A stretch of DNA of 64,000 nucleotides, taken from contig NZ_CP133111.1 of assembly GCF_033001325.1 (NCBI RefSeq), positions 992,001 through 1,056,000 of the forward strand. The letters run 5' to 3'. Position numbers and translations under genes: made by a program. Shown piece after piece: positions 29,830 to 39,602 of this stretch. This stretch comes from Rhodopseudomonas sp. BAL398. Lineage in GTDB: Bacteria > Pseudomonadota > Alphaproteobacteria > Rhizobiales > Xanthobacteraceae. The notes under the pieces were generated by a model that had not been told where the DNA came from, searched no databases, and saw only the letters and a program-made list of their open reading frames with translations. Every line of letters begins with the position of its first letter. Position 1 is the first letter of the stretch.

Positions 29830-30909
29830 ATGCGCACCGATCTTTTCGACTTTGACCTGCCGGCCGCCAGCATCGCGCTGCGGCCGGCGAGCCCGCGCGA
29901 TTCCGCAAAGCTGCTGGTGGTGCGCCCCGGCGCGCCGCTGCAGGACCGCGTCGTCAGCGATCTGACGCAATTGCTGCAGCCCGGCGACCAGCTGGTGGTC
30001 AACGATACCAAGGTGATCGCGGCGCAATTGAGCGGCCGCCGGATCAGCCGCGACACCGAGCCGAAGATCGAGGCGACGCTGATCAAGCGGCTCGATGGGG
30101 CGCGCTGGCAGGCGCTGGTCAGGCCGGCCAAGAAGCTCGAGCCGGGTGACGTCGTGCGCTTCGGTCATGAGGGCCGGGTCTGCCTGCTCGGCGAACTCGA
30201 CGCCCGCGTCGAGGCCAAGGGCGAGGCCGGCGAGATCACGCTGGCGTTCACCTTGCACGGCCCGATGCTGGATCAGGCGATCGCCGAACTGGGCGCCACG
30301 CCGCTGCCGCCCTATATCGCATCCAAGCGCGCGCCGGACGAGCGCGACCTGGCCGACTACCAGACCATGTTCGCCGCCCATGAGGGCGCGGTGGCGGCGC
30401 CGACCGCCGGGCTGCATTTCACCCCGGCGCTGGACGCCGCCTTGGCCGCACGCGGCGTGACGCTGCATCGCGTGACGCTGCATGTCGGCGCCGGCACCTT
30501 CCTGCCGGTGAAGACCGACGACACTGCCGAGCACAAGATGCATGCCGAATGGGGCACGATCAGCGCCGCCACCGCGGCCGCGCTGAATGCGGCGCGCGCC
30601 AAAGGCGGGCGCATCGTCGCGGTGGGCACCACCTCGCTGCGGCTCTTGGAAAGCGCCGCGCGCGAGGATGGCCGGATCGAGCCCTTCGCCGATCACACCG
30701 CGATCTTCATCAGCCCGGGCTATCGCTTCCGCGCCGTCGACATGCTGATGACCAATTTCCACCTGCCGCGCTCGACGCTGTTCATGCTGGTGTCGGCGTT
30801 CAGCGGGCTCGACACCATGCAGCAGGCCTATGCGCACGCCATCGCCGGCGGCTATCGGTTCTATTCCTATGGCGATGCCTGCCTGTTGTTCCGGGACACT
30901 GACCGATGA
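29830..30909 (+). CDS. queA: S-adenosylmethionine:tRNA ribosyltransferase-isomerase
   Basis: Adds the cyclopentene-diol precursor (epoxyqueuosine) to 7-aminomethyl-deazaguanine in tRNA using the ribosyl part of SAM. It has 359 residues. Family segments are [33 protein letters not shown] and the hallmark [24 protein letters not shown] and [17 protein letters not shown]. Its TGA overlaps the tgt ATG by four bases, so the two queuosine enzymes are co-translated. Confidence 0.97.
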   Translation: MRTDLFDFDLPAASIALRPASPRDSAKLLVVRPGAPLQDRVVSDLTQLLQPGDQLVVNDTKVIAAQLSGRRISRDTEPKIEATLIKRLDGARWQALVRPAKKLEPGDVVRFGHEGRVCLLGELDARVEAKGEAGEITLAFTLHGPMLDQAIAELGATPLPPYIASKRAPDERDLADYQTMFAAHEGAVAAPTAGLHFTPALDAALAARGVTLHRVTLHVGAGTFLPVKTDDTAEHKMHAEWGTISAATAAALNAARAKGGRIVAVGTTSLRLLESAAREDGRIEPFADHTAIFISPGYRFRAVDMLMTNFHLPRSTLFMLVSAFSGLDTMQQAYAHAIAGGYRFYSYGDACLLFRDTDR

Positions 30910-32039
30910 GCGTGCCGAATCACTTCGAGCTGCTGGGAACCGATCACGACGCCCGGATCGGCCGGCTGACCACGCCGCATGGCGTGGTGCGCACGCCGGC
31001 CTTCATGCCGGTGGGGACGCTGGGGGCGATGAAGGGCCTGCACTGGCGCGAGGTGCGCGACGCCGGCGCCGATATCGTGCTCGGCAACACCTATCATCTG
31101 ATGCTGCGGCCGGGGGCGGAGCGGATCGCCGGGCTCGGGGGCCTGCAGAAATTCACCGGCTGGAACGGGCCGATGCTGACCGATTCCGGCGGCTTCCAGG
31201 TGATGTCGCTGGCGCAGCTGCGCAAGGTCACCGAAAGCGGCGTCAAATTCCGCTCGCATATCGACGGCGCCGCGATCGATCTGACGCCGGAGCGCGCCAT
31301 CGCGGTGCAGCTGCTGCTCGGCAGCGACATCGCGATGCAGCTCGACGAATGCGTGCGGCTGCCGGCGGAGCGCGACGACATCGACCGCGCGATGCAGCTG
31401 TCGCTGCGCTGGGCGCAGCGCTGCAAGCGCGCCTTCGAGACCGCGCCCGAGGGCCACATGCTGTTCGGAATCGTGCAGGGCGGCGACGTGCCGCAGCTGC
31501 GCCAGCAAAGCGCGCGCGGCCTGATCGAGATCGGCTTCCACGGCTATGCGATCGGCGGGTTGGCGGTCGGCGAGCCGCAGGAGGTGATGCTGGCGATGAT
31601 CGAAGCGACGGCGCCGCTGCTGCCGCAGGACCGGCCGCGCTACCTGATGGGCGTCGGCACGCCGCAGGACATTCTCGAAGCGGTGGCGCGCGGCATCGAC
31701 ATGTTCGACTGCGTGATGCCGACCCGCAACGGCCGCCATGGCATGGCGTTCACGCGGTTCGGGCCGGTCAATCTGAGCAATGCGCGCCACGCCGACGATC
31801 CGAGGCCGCTCGACGAGGCCAGCGCCTGGCCGTCGACGCGCGACTGTTCGCGCGCCTATCTGCATCATCTGGTGAAGTCGGGCGAGACGCTGGGGGCGAT
31901 GCTGCTATCGGAAATCAACATCGCTTACTATCAGCAGCTGATGAGCGAGATCCGTGACGCCATCGCCAAGGGCGTGTTTCCCGAATTCCGAGCACAAACC
32001 CGCGCCGATTGGGCGCGGGGCGATATCGCTCCCCGATAG
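30906..32039 (+). CDS. tgt: tRNA-guanine transglycosylase lacking the zinc site
   Basis: Exchanges guanine 34 for preQ1 in tRNAs with GUN anticodons. It has 377 residues. The nucleophile/acid aspartates are present in [11 protein letters not shown] and [13 protein letters not shown]. The structural zinc site is not: where Zymomonas Tgt has Cys318, Cys320, Cys323 and His349 (PLDSSCHCAVC, TEHNIAFYQQLM), this protein reads [11 protein letters not shown] and [12 protein letters not shown], giving Ser, Trp, Thr and Ile. The surrounding alignment is otherwise gap-free. It overlaps queA. A Zur-type operator and a zinc GTPase follow downstream. Confidence 0.95.
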   Translation: MSVPNHFELLGTDHDARIGRLTTPHGVVRTPAFMPVGTLGAMKGLHWREVRDAGADIVLGNTYHLMLRPGAERIAGLGGLQKFTGWNGPMLTDSGGFQVMSLAQLRKVTESGVKFRSHIDGAAIDLTPERAIAVQLLLGSDIAMQLDECVRLPAERDDIDRAMQLSLRWAQRCKRAFETAPEGHMLFGIVQGGDVPQLRQQSARGLIEIGFHGYAIGGLAVGEPQEVMLAMIEATAPLLPQDRPRYLMGVGTPQDILEAVARGIDMFDCVMPTRNGRHGMAFTRFGPVNLSNARHADDPRPLDEASAWPSTRDCSRAYLHHLVKSGETLGAMLLSEINIAYYQQLMSEIRDAIAKGVFPEFRAQTRADWARGDIAPR

Positions 32040-32283
32040 GCTGCGCGATCTAGGCACAGACCGCGGGCGGCCGCGCACTCGGCGGGCGATCGGTCGCCCG
32101 GCGCCGGTCACGGCTTCTGATCTTGCACCCATCGAGAACGGTCGGCGAGATATTGCCCCGTGACCAGTCAGCGCGGGCCGCAGGCAGGACGCTGCTGCGC
32201 TTGCGGGCCTTTGTGCGTTATCCCCGCGCGATCACAATCACGCGCGGCAGCGATTTGCCAGCCGGGTCCAGGTTGCAGCTGAT

Positions 32284-32307
32284 GATGTAATGTTATAACG
32301 TTACATC
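32284..32307. promoter_or_regulatory. Zur-type operator upstream of the COG0523 GTPase
   Basis: A 24-base near-perfect palindrome, GATGTAA (32284-32290), ten central bases TGTTATAACG, and TTACATC (32301-32307). Only one symmetric position pair mismatches. The GTTATAAC core within outer GTAA/TTAC arms resembles alphaproteobacterial Zur boxes. It lies 27 bases upstream of the ATG, overlapping the expected promoter, so repression by zinc-loaded Zur is the natural reading. Confidence 0.8.
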
Positions 32308-32333
32308 CACTCTCCTCAACAGGCTGCTGAACC

Positions 32334-33539
32334 ATGCAAAAACTTCCCGTTACGGTTCTTTCCGGTTTCCTCGGCGCGGGGAAGACGACCTTGCTGAACC
32401 ATGTGCTGAACAACCGCCACGGCTTGAAAGTCGCGGTGATCGTCAACGACATGAGCGAGGTCAACATCGACGCCGACCTGGTTCGCGACGGTGGCGCGAA
32501 CCTGTCGCGGACCGATGAAAAGCTGGTCGAAATGAGCAATGGCTGCATCTGCTGCACCTTGCGCGACGACCTGTTGAAGGAGGTTCGCGGCCTCGCGGAT
32601 TCTCGACGCTTCGATTATTTGCTGATCGAATCGACCGGCATCGCCGAGCCGCTGCCGGTCGCCGCGACGTTCGATTTCCGCGATGAGAACGGCGACAGCC
32701 TGTCCGACGTGGCGCGGCTCGATACTATGGTAACGGTGGTCGACGCCGTGAATCTGTTGAAGGATTATTCTTCCACGGACTTCCTGCGGGATCGTGGCGA
32801 ATCGCTGGACGACGACAAGCGCACATTGGTCGATCTGTTGGTCGAGCAGATCGAATTCGCCGACGTCGTCGTGCTCAACAAAATGGGCGACGCCACCGCG
32901 ATGCAGCGCGATAGCGCGCGGAAAATCATCAGGGCTCTCAATCCCGATGCCGATCTCATCGAAACCGATTTCGCTCGGGTGCCGTTCGACCGCGTGCTCG
33001 ACACCGGCCGCTTTGATTTCGAGAAAGCCCAGCAGCACCCGCTCTGGTACAAGGAACTATACGGCTTTGCGGATCACCAGCCGGAGACCCTCGAATACGG
33101 CGTGACCAATTTCGTCTATCGCGCGCGGCGCCCGTTCGATCCGGTCAAATTCCAGCAATTCCTGCGCGAGACCTGGCCCGGCGTGATCCGCAGCAAGGGA
33201 CATTTCTGGTTGGCGACGCGGCCGCAATGGGTCGGCGAACTCAGCCAGGCCGGCGCCATCGTGCGCAGCGAAGGCATGGGGTTCTGGTGGGCCAACATTC
33301 CCGCCGAGCGCTGGCCCGACGATCCGTTCTGGCGGCAATCCCTGAAGAAGAACTGGAACGATATCTATGGCGACCGCCGCCAGGAGATCGTCTTCATCGG
33401 CACCGGCATGGACGAGGCCGATCTGCGGCGCCGGCTTGATTCGTGCATGGTGCCGGGCAAGCCCGGCATGGACGTCGCGGGCTGGGCGAATTTGTTCGAC
33501 CCGTTTCCGGCATGGAGGCGCGCCGACGAGGTCGCCTGA
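32334..33539 (+). CDS. COG0523-family GTPase, probable zinc metallochaperone (ZigA/YciC type)
   Basis: A G3E-family P-loop GTPase of 401 residues: Walker [13 protein letters not shown], the metal-binding GCICCTL (CXCC), [11 protein letters not shown] and NKMGD. A CobW-C domain follows (about 255-395), with [12 protein letters not shown] near its end. Although cobalamin genes lie just downstream, they run in the opposite direction and there is no B12 riboswitch here. The Zur-type palindrome in front points to the zinc-starvation subgroup and away from CobW. Such proteins deliver zinc to priority enzymes when the metal is scarce. Confidence 0.88.
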   Translation: MQKLPVTVLSGFLGAGKTTLLNHVLNNRHGLKVAVIVNDMSEVNIDADLVRDGGANLSRTDEKLVEMSNGCICCTLRDDLLKEVRGLADSRRFDYLLIESTGIAEPLPVAATFDFRDENGDSLSDVARLDTMVTVVDAVNLLKDYSSTDFLRDRGESLDDDKRTLVDLLVEQIEFADVVVLNKMGDATAMQRDSARKIIRALNPDADLIETDFARVPFDRVLDTGRFDFEKAQQHPLWYKELYGFADHQPETLEYGVTNFVYRARRPFDPVKFQQFLRETWPGVIRSKGHFWLATRPQWVGELSQAGAIVRSEGMGFWWANIPAERWPDDPFWRQSLKKNWNDIYGDRRQEIVFIGTGMDEADLRRRLDSCMVPGKPGMDVAGWANLFDPFPAWRRADEVA

Positions 33540-33602
33540 TCGCCGGCACTGGCAGCGTTTCGTCGCGCGCCGGGCAGGGCCGGCGTCGATTGGATTGGCG
33601 GC

Positions 33603-34361
33603 TCAGGCCCAGCGCCGTTCGGCGTCGGCCATTGCGGCGCCGTAGAGGATCAGGCAGGGACCGTGGGGTTTCTCCGCGGCCAGCCGCGCGGCGATCTCGC
33701 GCAATGAGCCTGCGATCACCTTCGGCGTGGCGGTGCCGAGGCTTTCCACTACGACGGTCGATGTCTGCGGCGACAGCCCGCGCGCCATCAACTTTTCGGC
33801 CAGCGCCGGGAAGGTGGCCTTGCCCATGAACACGCAGGTCGTGGCGCCGGGATCGGCCAGCGCCGCGATGTCGAGGTCGGCCGGCAGCGCGCCGCCGACA
33901 TCGTGGCCGGTGACCATCTGCACCCTGCGGGCCACCGAACGTTTGGTCAGCGAGGCGCCGAGATAGGCCGCCGCCGCCGACGCGGTGGTGATGCCGGGCA
34001 CGATCTCGATCGGCACGCCGGCGTCGCGTGCGGCGCAGATCTCCTCGTCGGCGCGGGCGAAGATCGCCGGATCACCGGCCTTGACCCGGACCACGCGCTT
34101 GCCGAGCTGGGCGTAACCGATCATCAGCCGGTTCAGTTCGCTCTGCTTCGGCGAGGGATGCCCGGCGCGCTTGCCGACCGCGATCAATTCGGCATCGGCG
34201 CGCGCGAATGACAACAGCGCATCGCCGGCCAGATCGTCATACAGGATCACGTCGGCGGCGCGCAGCCGCTCCACCGCCCGCAACGTCAACAGGTCGATGT
34301 CGCCAGGGCCGGCTCCGACCAGGGCGATGCTGCCGATCGGACCACCATCGGGATTACTCAT
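33603..34361 (-). CDS. cobA: Uroporphyrinogen-III C-methyltransferase
   Basis: SAM-dependent double methylation of uroporphyrinogen III to precorrin-2, the entry to cobalamin and sirohaem. It has 252 residues from the ATG at 34361. Motifs are [39 protein letters not shown] and [15 protein letters not shown]. The ATG lies inside the end of cobM (ATGAGTAA), so translation is coupled. It is the last gene of the minus-strand cob operon in the window. Confidence 0.94.
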   Translation of the reverse strand: MSNPDGGPIGSIALVGAGPGDIDLLTLRAVERLRAADVILYDDLAGDALLSFARADAELIAVGKRAGHPSPKQSELNRLMIGYAQLGKRVVRVKAGDPAIFARADEEICAARDAGVPIEIVPGITTASAAAAYLGASLTKRSVARRVQMVTGHDVGGALPADLDIAALADPGATTCVFMGKATFPALAEKLMARGLSPQTSTVVVESLGTATPKVIAGSLREIAARLAAEKPHGPCLILYGAAMADAERRWA

Positions 34362-35133
34362 GGACCACACCCGTCTGTGAATTCGGCCGAAACCGGCGAT
34401 CGTAATCCGCCGCATAGAGCGCGCTGTCGGCAAAATCCTCCGCCGCCAGCGCCGGCCCGACCAGGATCAGCGCGGTGCGCTCGATCGCGGCGTCAGCGAC
34501 CTTGGCGGTGATGGTCGCCAGCGTCGCGCGGATCACGACCTGGTCCGGCCAGCTGGCGCGCACCACCACGGCGACCGCGCCGTCGGCGCCGTAATGCGGC
34601 AGCAGCGTCGTCACCACCTCGGCGAGGACGTGGATCGACAGATGGATCGCCAGCGTCGCGCCGGTGGCCGCATAGGCGGCAAGATTCTCGCGCGGCGGCA
34701 TCGCCGAGGCGCGGCCGGAGGTGCGCGTCAGCACCACGGTCTGCGCCACACCGGGCAAAGTGAGTTCGCGGCCGAGCACGGCGGCGGCGGCGGCGAAGGA
34801 CGGCACCCCGGGGGTGACGGTGTAGGGAATGCCGAGCGCGTCGAGGCGTCGGAGCTGTTCGCCCATCGCGCTCCAGATCGACAGATCGCCGGAATGCAGC
34901 CGCGCCACGTCGAGCCCGGCGGCGTCGGCCGCGACGCATTCGGCGATGATGGCGTCGAGGTCGAGCGGCGCGGTGTCGATCACGCGGGCGCCAGGCGGGC
35001 ACAGTGCCACGATCTCGCGCGGCACCAGCGAGCCGGCGAACAGGCAGACCGGGCAGCGCGCCACCAGATCTTGCCCGCGCACCGTGATCAGGTCCGGCGC
35101 GCCGGGGCCGGCGCCGATGAAGTGGATGGTCAT
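34354..35133 (-). CDS. cobM: Precorrin-4 C11-methyltransferase
   Basis: SAM-dependent methylation at C11 giving precorrin-5. It has 259 residues. Typical features are [42 protein letters not shown] and [13 protein letters not shown]. It lies between cobE and cobA with overlapping ends on both sides. Confidence 0.95.
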   Translation of the reverse strand: MTIHFIGAGPGAPDLITVRGQDLVARCPVCLFAGSLVPREIVALCPPGARVIDTAPLDLDAIIAECVAADAAGLDVARLHSGDLSIWSAMGEQLRRLDALGIPYTVTPGVPSFAAAAAVLGRELTLPGVAQTVVLTRTSGRASAMPPRENLAAYAATGATLAIHLSIHVLAEVVTTLLPHYGADGAVAVVVRASWPDQVVIRATLATITAKVADAAIERTALILVGPALAAEDFADSALYAADYDRRFRPNSQTGVVHE

Positions 35134-35519
35134 GACAAGTCCTCGTTGATGGCGGCGGCGGCAGTCGCGGTGCGATCCTCCGACACCAGGCGGGCAACGA
35201 CGAGCCGGGCGCCTGCGCCGGCCGCCGCGAGTGCTGCCGCCTCGCAGACGCTGCCGACGCCGCGATGGCGTTGGATGGTTGGTGAGCGGGTCGCTCCATC
35301 CGCGGCGGCGCTTTGCATAGCTGCGGCCGTCACCGGTTCGATCGGCAGATTGGCGGCGCTGGCGACGGCGCGCAGCCCGGCGTGGGCGGCTTTGTCCGCA
35401 GGCACCGCAATCGCTGTGACGGTGCCGCCGGTCTGCGCGATGGCGGCGTGCAGCGCTTCGCCGATCGCCTGCGCGCTGGCCTGATCGCGAAATCCCAATC
35501 CAATGATCAGGCGGCTCAT
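35130..35519 (-). CDS. cobE: CobE/CbiG C-terminal-like cobalamin protein
   Basis: A 129-residue protein corresponding to the C-terminal domain of CbiG. It starts [13 protein letters not shown] and has the glycine-rich [11 protein letters not shown] segment. CobE is needed for efficient aerobic cobalamin synthesis, perhaps handling precorrin-5/6 intermediates; its chemistry is not settled. The ATG at 35519 overlaps the end of cobL by four bases, and its stop overlaps cobM. Confidence 0.88.
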   Translation of the reverse strand: MSRLIIGLGFRDQASAQAIGEALHAAIAQTGGTVTAIAVPADKAAHAGLRAVASAANLPIEPVTAAAMQSAAADGATRSPTIQRHRGVGSVCEAAALAAAGAGARLVVARLVSEDRTATAAAAINEDLS

Positions 35520-36721
35520 TTGGTGACGCTCCATTGCACCACCGGCATCGCCGCGCGCCAGCCGCTCATGCCGCCGACCGGGGCGGCGCGCTCCACCGAC
35601 AACCGCAGCAGGCTGCCGCCGTGGCGCGCCTGCCGCGCGATCAGCTCGGCTTCGGTCTCAAGCGTCACCGCATTGACCACCAGCCGCCCGCCGGTCGGCA
35701 GCGCCTGCCACACCGCATCGAGCACGCCGTCGCGGCTGGCGCCGCCGCCGACGAAGATCGCATCCGGAATCGGCAGGTCTTTCAGCGCTTGCGGCGCGCT
35801 GCCAAGCCGGAGATCGAGATGCGGCACGCCAAGCGCGAGGGCATTGGCCCGGGCATTGGCGAGGCGATCGTCGCGCGGCTCGATGCCGATCGCCCGATTG
35901 GCCGGATCCGCCAGCAGCCATTCGATTCCGATCGCGCCGGAGCCGGCGCCGATATCCCACAGCAATTCGCCGCCGCGTGGCGCCAGCGTCGACAGCGTCA
36001 CCGCGCGGATCTCGCGCTTGGTCAGTTGGCCGTCGTGCTGAAACAGGGCGTCGGGCAGGCCGGCGATGCGCGGGATGATGATCGCGCCGGGCACGGCGAT
36101 CGCCTCGATGGCCAGCGCCACCGGCGTGCGGATATCGTCGAACGCAAAGGCGTCGGCCGAAATCGTGCGCATTCGCTCGCGCGGGCCGCCCAGCGCTTCG
36201 AGAATGGTCAGCCGCGACGGGCCAAATCCCAGGCCCGCGAGATAGGCCGCAATCTGCGCCGGCGCGGCGCCATCGCGCGCCAGCAGGATCAGCCTTGCGC
36301 CGCTGCGCAGATGCGGGCGCAGCAAGGCGATCGGACGGGCGTGCAGCCCCAGCGTGACGGCGTCCTCGAGCCGCCAGCGCAGCCGCGCCGCGGCCCAGGC
36401 GAAGGTCGACGGCGCCGGAATTGCGCAGGTTTCCGTATCCGGTACCGCCTCGGCGATCACCGCGCCGGCGCCGTACCAGAACGGATCGCCCGAGCACAGC
36501 GCCGCCACCCGGCGGCCGCGCTGCGCCAGCAGCTTCGGCAAGGAGGCGGCGAAAGGACTCTCCCATCTCAGCGTCGGCTTGCCGAGCGCCGCGACCAGCG
36601 CCAGATGCCGCGCTCCGCCGACGATCAGTTCGGCGTCGCCGAGGAGGCCGCGCGCTGCCGCCGACAGCCCGTCGAGCCCGTCCTCACCGATTCCGATCAT
36701 GGACAGCCAGGGTGGTTGCAT
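35516..36721 (-). CDS. cobL: Precorrin-6Y C5,15-methyltransferase (decarboxylating)
   Basis: A bifunctional enzyme: an N-terminal CbiE-like methylase ([31 protein letters not shown]) for C5/C15, and a C-terminal CbiT-like Rossmann methylase ([31 protein letters not shown]) that decarboxylates and methylates C12-acetate/C15. About 401 residues from ATG 36721. In-frame ATGs at 36739 and 36736 would add six or five residues. Its 5' end overlaps the start of the oppositely directed cobK. Confidence 0.94.
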   Translation of the reverse strand: MQPPWLSMIGIGEDGLDGLSAAARGLLGDAELIVGGARHLALVAALGKPTLRWESPFAASLPKLLAQRGRRVAALCSGDPFWYGAGAVIAEAVPDTETCAIPAPSTFAWAAARLRWRLEDAVTLGLHARPIALLRPHLRSGARLILLARDGAAPAQIAAYLAGLGFGPSRLTILEALGGPRERMRTISADAFAFDDIRTPVALAIEAIAVPGAIIIPRIAGLPDALFQHDGQLTKREIRAVTLSTLAPRGGELLWDIGAGSGAIGIEWLLADPANRAIGIEPRDDRLANARANALALGVPHLDLRLGSAPQALKDLPIPDAIFVGGGASRDGVLDAVWQALPTGGRLVVNAVTLETEAELIARQARHGGSLLRLSVERAAPVGGMSGWRAAMPVVQWSVTK

Positions 36722-37520
36722 GTCATCGCTCGGCATCATGACATCCTGTTCGAGCAACCAGCGCCGCGTTCTGATCCTCGGCGGCACCGCCGACGCCAAC
36801 CGGCTGGCGCAGGCATTGGCCGGCGCGCCCGGTATCGATGCCGTGCTGTCCTATGCGGGGCGCACCGACAATCCGACGCCGCCGCCGATCGCTTGGCGCG
36901 TCGGCGGCTTCGGCGGCGTCGCCGGGCTCACCGACTATCTGCGTGCGCAGCGGATCGGCCGCGTCGTCGATGCCACCCATCCGTTCGCGGCGCAGATGAG
37001 CGCGCATGCGGTCGCTGCCTGCGAGCGGGCGGGGGTGCCGCTGCTGGCGCTCGAGCGGGCGCCATGGCAGCGCCAAAGCGGCGATCGCTGGATCGAGGTT
37101 GACGATCTCGATGCCGCAGCCGTCGCAATCGGCGCCGCGCCGCGCCGGGTTTTTCTCGGCATCGGCCGGATGCATCTGAACATCTTCGCCGCGCATCCGC
37201 AGCACGCTTATCTGGTGCGGCTGGTCGATACGCCGCTCGCGCCGCTGCCGCTGCCCAATGCCGAAGTGATCGTGGCGCGCGGGCCGTTCGCGCGCGCCGC
37301 CGATCGCGCCATGCTGACAGAGTTTCGCGCTGATCTCATCGTCGCGAAAAATGCCGGCGGCGATGCCGCCTCGGCCAAGATCGAGGCCGCGCGCGATCTG
37401 GCTCTGCCGGTGGTGATGGTGCGGCGACCTTACGTTCCGGCGCGCGAGGTGGTCGATTCCGTCGCCGCGGTGCTGCGCTGGCTCGGTCACGATGCCACTC
37501 CAACGGAACGCGGCGTGTAG
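36720..37520 (+). CDS. cobK: Precorrin-6A reductase
   Basis: An NADPH-dependent reductase forming precorrin-6B. Features are RVLILGGTADANRLAQ, VDATHPFAAQMSAHA, RRVFLGIGRMHL and NAGGDAASAKIEAA. It has 266 residues from ATG 36720, or 260 from ATG 36738. It is the only plus-strand gene inside the minus-strand cob operon: its start overlaps that of cobL, and its last 34 bases overlap the 3' end of cobJ. It therefore cannot use the riboswitch-controlled transcript and needs an internal promoter inside cobL. Confidence 0.94.
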   Translation: MSSLGIMTSCSSNQRRVLILGGTADANRLAQALAGAPGIDAVLSYAGRTDNPTPPPIAWRVGGFGGVAGLTDYLRAQRIGRVVDATHPFAAQMSAHAVAACERAGVPLLALERAPWQRQSGDRWIEVDDLDAAAVAIGAAPRRVFLGIGRMHLNIFAAHPQHAYLVRLVDTPLAPLPLPNAEVIVARGPFARAADRAMLTEFRADLIVAKNAGGDAASAKIEAARDLALPVVMVRRPYVPAREVVDSVAAVLRWLGHDATPTERGV

Positions 37521-38248
37521 ACGAACGGCTTGCCGTTGCCGCGTTCGATCAGCCTGGTCTGGGTTGATCCGATCATCACCAGCGTGCGCATGTCGGCGCG
37601 CTCTGCCGCCGCCTCAGCGAGCGATACAGTGTCGATCGCCTCCCTGGCGTCGCTGATGGCGCTGGCGAAGATCACCGGCACGTGGCCTGGCAATTCCCCG
37701 CGCAGCAAGTCGAGCGCACGGCCGAGCTGCCATGGCCGCGCCTTCGACAGCGGGTTATACAGCGCGATGACGAAATCGGCCTGGGCCGCCAGCCGCAGCC
37801 GACGCTCCACCAGCTGCCACGGCTTCAGATTATCCGACAGATTGATCGCACAGAAATCGTGGCCGAGCGGCGCGCCGATCCGCGCTGCGGCCGCGAACAT
37901 CGCGCTGATGCCGGGCAATACTCTGATATCAAGCTCGCGCCATGACGGATCGCCGGCATCGACCGCTTCGAACACCGCCGCCGCCATCGCGAATACGCCG
38001 GGATCGCCCGACGACACCACGACGACGCGCCTGCCTTGCGCGGCCAGCCGCAGCGCGTGCCCGGCGCGGTCGAGCTCTTGACGATTGTCGGAGCCGTGAC
38101 GGGTGAGGCCGGGCCGCTCGGCGACGCGGGCCACATAGGGCGCGTAGCCGATCAGATCGGTGGCCTGGGCCAGCGCGGCGGTGACTTCCGGGGTCACAAG
38201 ATCGGCGGCGCCGGGCCCGAGGCCAGCGATGATCAGCGATCCGCTCAT
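37487..38248 (-). CDS. cobJ: Precorrin-3B C17-methyltransferase
   Basis: The ring-contracting methyltransferase converting precorrin-3B to precorrin-4. It has 253 residues from ATG 38248. Motifs are IAGLGPGAADLVTPE, DLIGYAPYV, VVSSGDPGVFAMAAAVFE, LPGISAMFAAAA and ALYNPLSKARPWQL. The open frame extends far upstream through cobI, but that extension is cobI read in another frame. Its ATG overlaps the cobI TGA. Confidence 0.95.
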   Translation of the reverse strand: MSGSLIIAGLGPGAADLVTPEVTAALAQATDLIGYAPYVARVAERPGLTRHGSDNRQELDRAGHALRLAAQGRRVVVVSSGDPGVFAMAAAVFEAVDAGDPSWRELDIRVLPGISAMFAAAARIGAPLGHDFCAINLSDNLKPWQLVERRLRLAAQADFVIALYNPLSKARPWQLGRALDLLRGELPGHVPVIFASAISDAREAIDTVSLAEAAAERADMRTLVMIGSTQTRLIERGNGKPFVYTPRSVGVAS

Positions 38249-38976
38249 GGCCGTCGTCCTTGGCCATGGACCAGGATCACCGAGAAGTAGGGCGCCTCGT
38301 CGTCGGTCTTGTCGGCCAGCCGCATCACCTTCTGCTCGGCCATGGTGCCACGCTCGACATAGACCGCGCGCTCGGTGAGCCCGGCATGATCCAGCGCGCG
38401 GCGCACTTTCGGCAGATTGCGGCCGAGCTTCATCACCACCAGCGCATCTACACCAGCGAAGCGTTCGCGCAAGCTGGCCTCGTCGAGCGTTGCCGGCACC
38501 ACGCTCAACACGTCGTCGCCGAAGGTGATCGGCATGTCGCTGGCGGTCCAGCAGCCCGACATCCCGGAAATCCCCGGCACCACCACGACCTTGGCTTGGC
38601 CTTTGAGCCGGCTGTGCAGATGCATGAACGAGCCATAGAGAAACGGATCGCCCTCGCACAGCACCGCGACGTCGCGGCCGTCGTCGACATGACCGAGAAG
38701 CCGTTTGACGCAGCCGTTGTAGAAATCGCGTAGGCAGGCATTATAGGCGGGGTCATCGACCGCGATTTCGGTGGTGACCGGATATTCCATCGCTTCCTCG
38801 ACCACACCGGGCGCGAGCATGCCTTCCACCAAACTACGAGCATTGCCGGCGCGGCCGGGTTTGCGGAAATGCGCGATGACGCGGGCTTGGCCGATCAGCC
38901 GCGCCGCCTTGACGCTCATCAGCTCGGGATCGCCGGGGCCGAGCCCGACGCCATAGATCGTCGCGGCGCGGCTCAT
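38245..38976 (-). CDS. cobI: Precorrin-2 C20-methyltransferase
   Basis: SAM-dependent methylation of precorrin-2 to precorrin-3A. It has 243 residues. Motifs are YGVGLGPGDPELMSVKAA, VLCEGDPFLYGSFMHLH, VPGISGMSGCWTA and VVMKLGRNLPKVR. It overlaps cobH upstream and cobJ downstream by four bases each. Confidence 0.96.
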   Translation of the reverse strand: MSRAATIYGVGLGPGDPELMSVKAARLIGQARVIAHFRKPGRAGNARSLVEGMLAPGVVEEAMEYPVTTEIAVDDPAYNACLRDFYNGCVKRLLGHVDDGRDVAVLCEGDPFLYGSFMHLHSRLKGQAKVVVVPGISGMSGCWTASDMPITFGDDVLSVVPATLDEASLRERFAGVDALVVMKLGRNLPKVRRALDHAGLTERAVYVERGTMAEQKVMRLADKTDDEAPYFSVILVHGQGRRP

Positions 38977-39602
38977 TCGATGTCACTCGCCACAGCGTTG
39001 ACGGCGGCGGCCGCCATCGCGCTGCCGCCGCGCCGTCCGCGCACGATCACGCTCGGCACCAGGGCGTAGTCGAGCAGCGCGTCCTTGGATTCGGCGGCGC
39101 CGACGAAGCCGACCGGAATGCCGATCACCGCGGCCGGCGGGGCCACGCCCGGCTCCTGCAGGATCTCCAGCAGCCGGAACAGGGCGGTCGGCGCGTTGCC
39201 GATCACCACCACGGCGCCGGCCAGTCGGTCGCGCCACAATTCGATCGCCGCGGCGGTCCGCGTGGTGCCAAGCCGCGCCGCCAGTGCTGGAATGCGCGGA
39301 TCGCTCAATGTGCAGATCACCTCGTTATCGGCCGGCAACCGCGCCCGGGTGATGCCGTTGGCGACCATCTGGGCGTCGCACAGGATCGGCGCGCCGGCGC
39401 GCAACGCATGCGCCGCGGCCACACTGAAGCCCCCGGTGAAGACGATGTCGTCGGCGACCTCGACCATGCCGCTGGCGTGGATGATCCGGACCGCGACTTT
39501 CTCGTCGGCGGCATCGAAGCGGTCGAGCCTGGCCTCGGCGCGGATGATGGCGAAGGAGCGCGCGTAGATCGCGGCGCCGTTTTTCTCGTAGACGTAGCTC
39601 AT
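38973..39602 (-). CDS. cobH: Precorrin-8X methylmutase
   Basis: Moves the C11 methyl group to C12, giving hydrogenobyrinate. It has 209 residues from ATG 39602 (MSYVYEKNGAAIY). The catalytic histidine is in VRIIHASGMVE, with family segments VFTGGFSVAAAHAL, GNAPTALFRLLE and GIPVGFVGAAESK. The frame extends further upstream only as a shadow of the CobN-like fragment. Its ATG overlaps the stop of that fragment. Confidence 0.96.
   Translation of the reverse strand: MSYVYEKNGAAIYARSFAIIRAEARLDRFDAADEKVAVRIIHASGMVEVADDIVFTGGFSVAAAHALRAGAPILCDAQMVANGITRARLPADNEVICTLSDPRIPALAARLGTTRTAAAIELWRDRLAGAVVVIGNAPTALFRLLEILQEPGVAPPAAVIGIPVGFVGAAESKDALLDYALVPSVIVRGRRGGSAMAAAAVNAVASDIE

Noticed and set aside
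32334-33539. Calling the G3E GTPase CobW
   Set aside because: No B12 riboswitch, opposite orientation to the cob operon, and a Zur-type palindrome in front favour the zinc subgroup.
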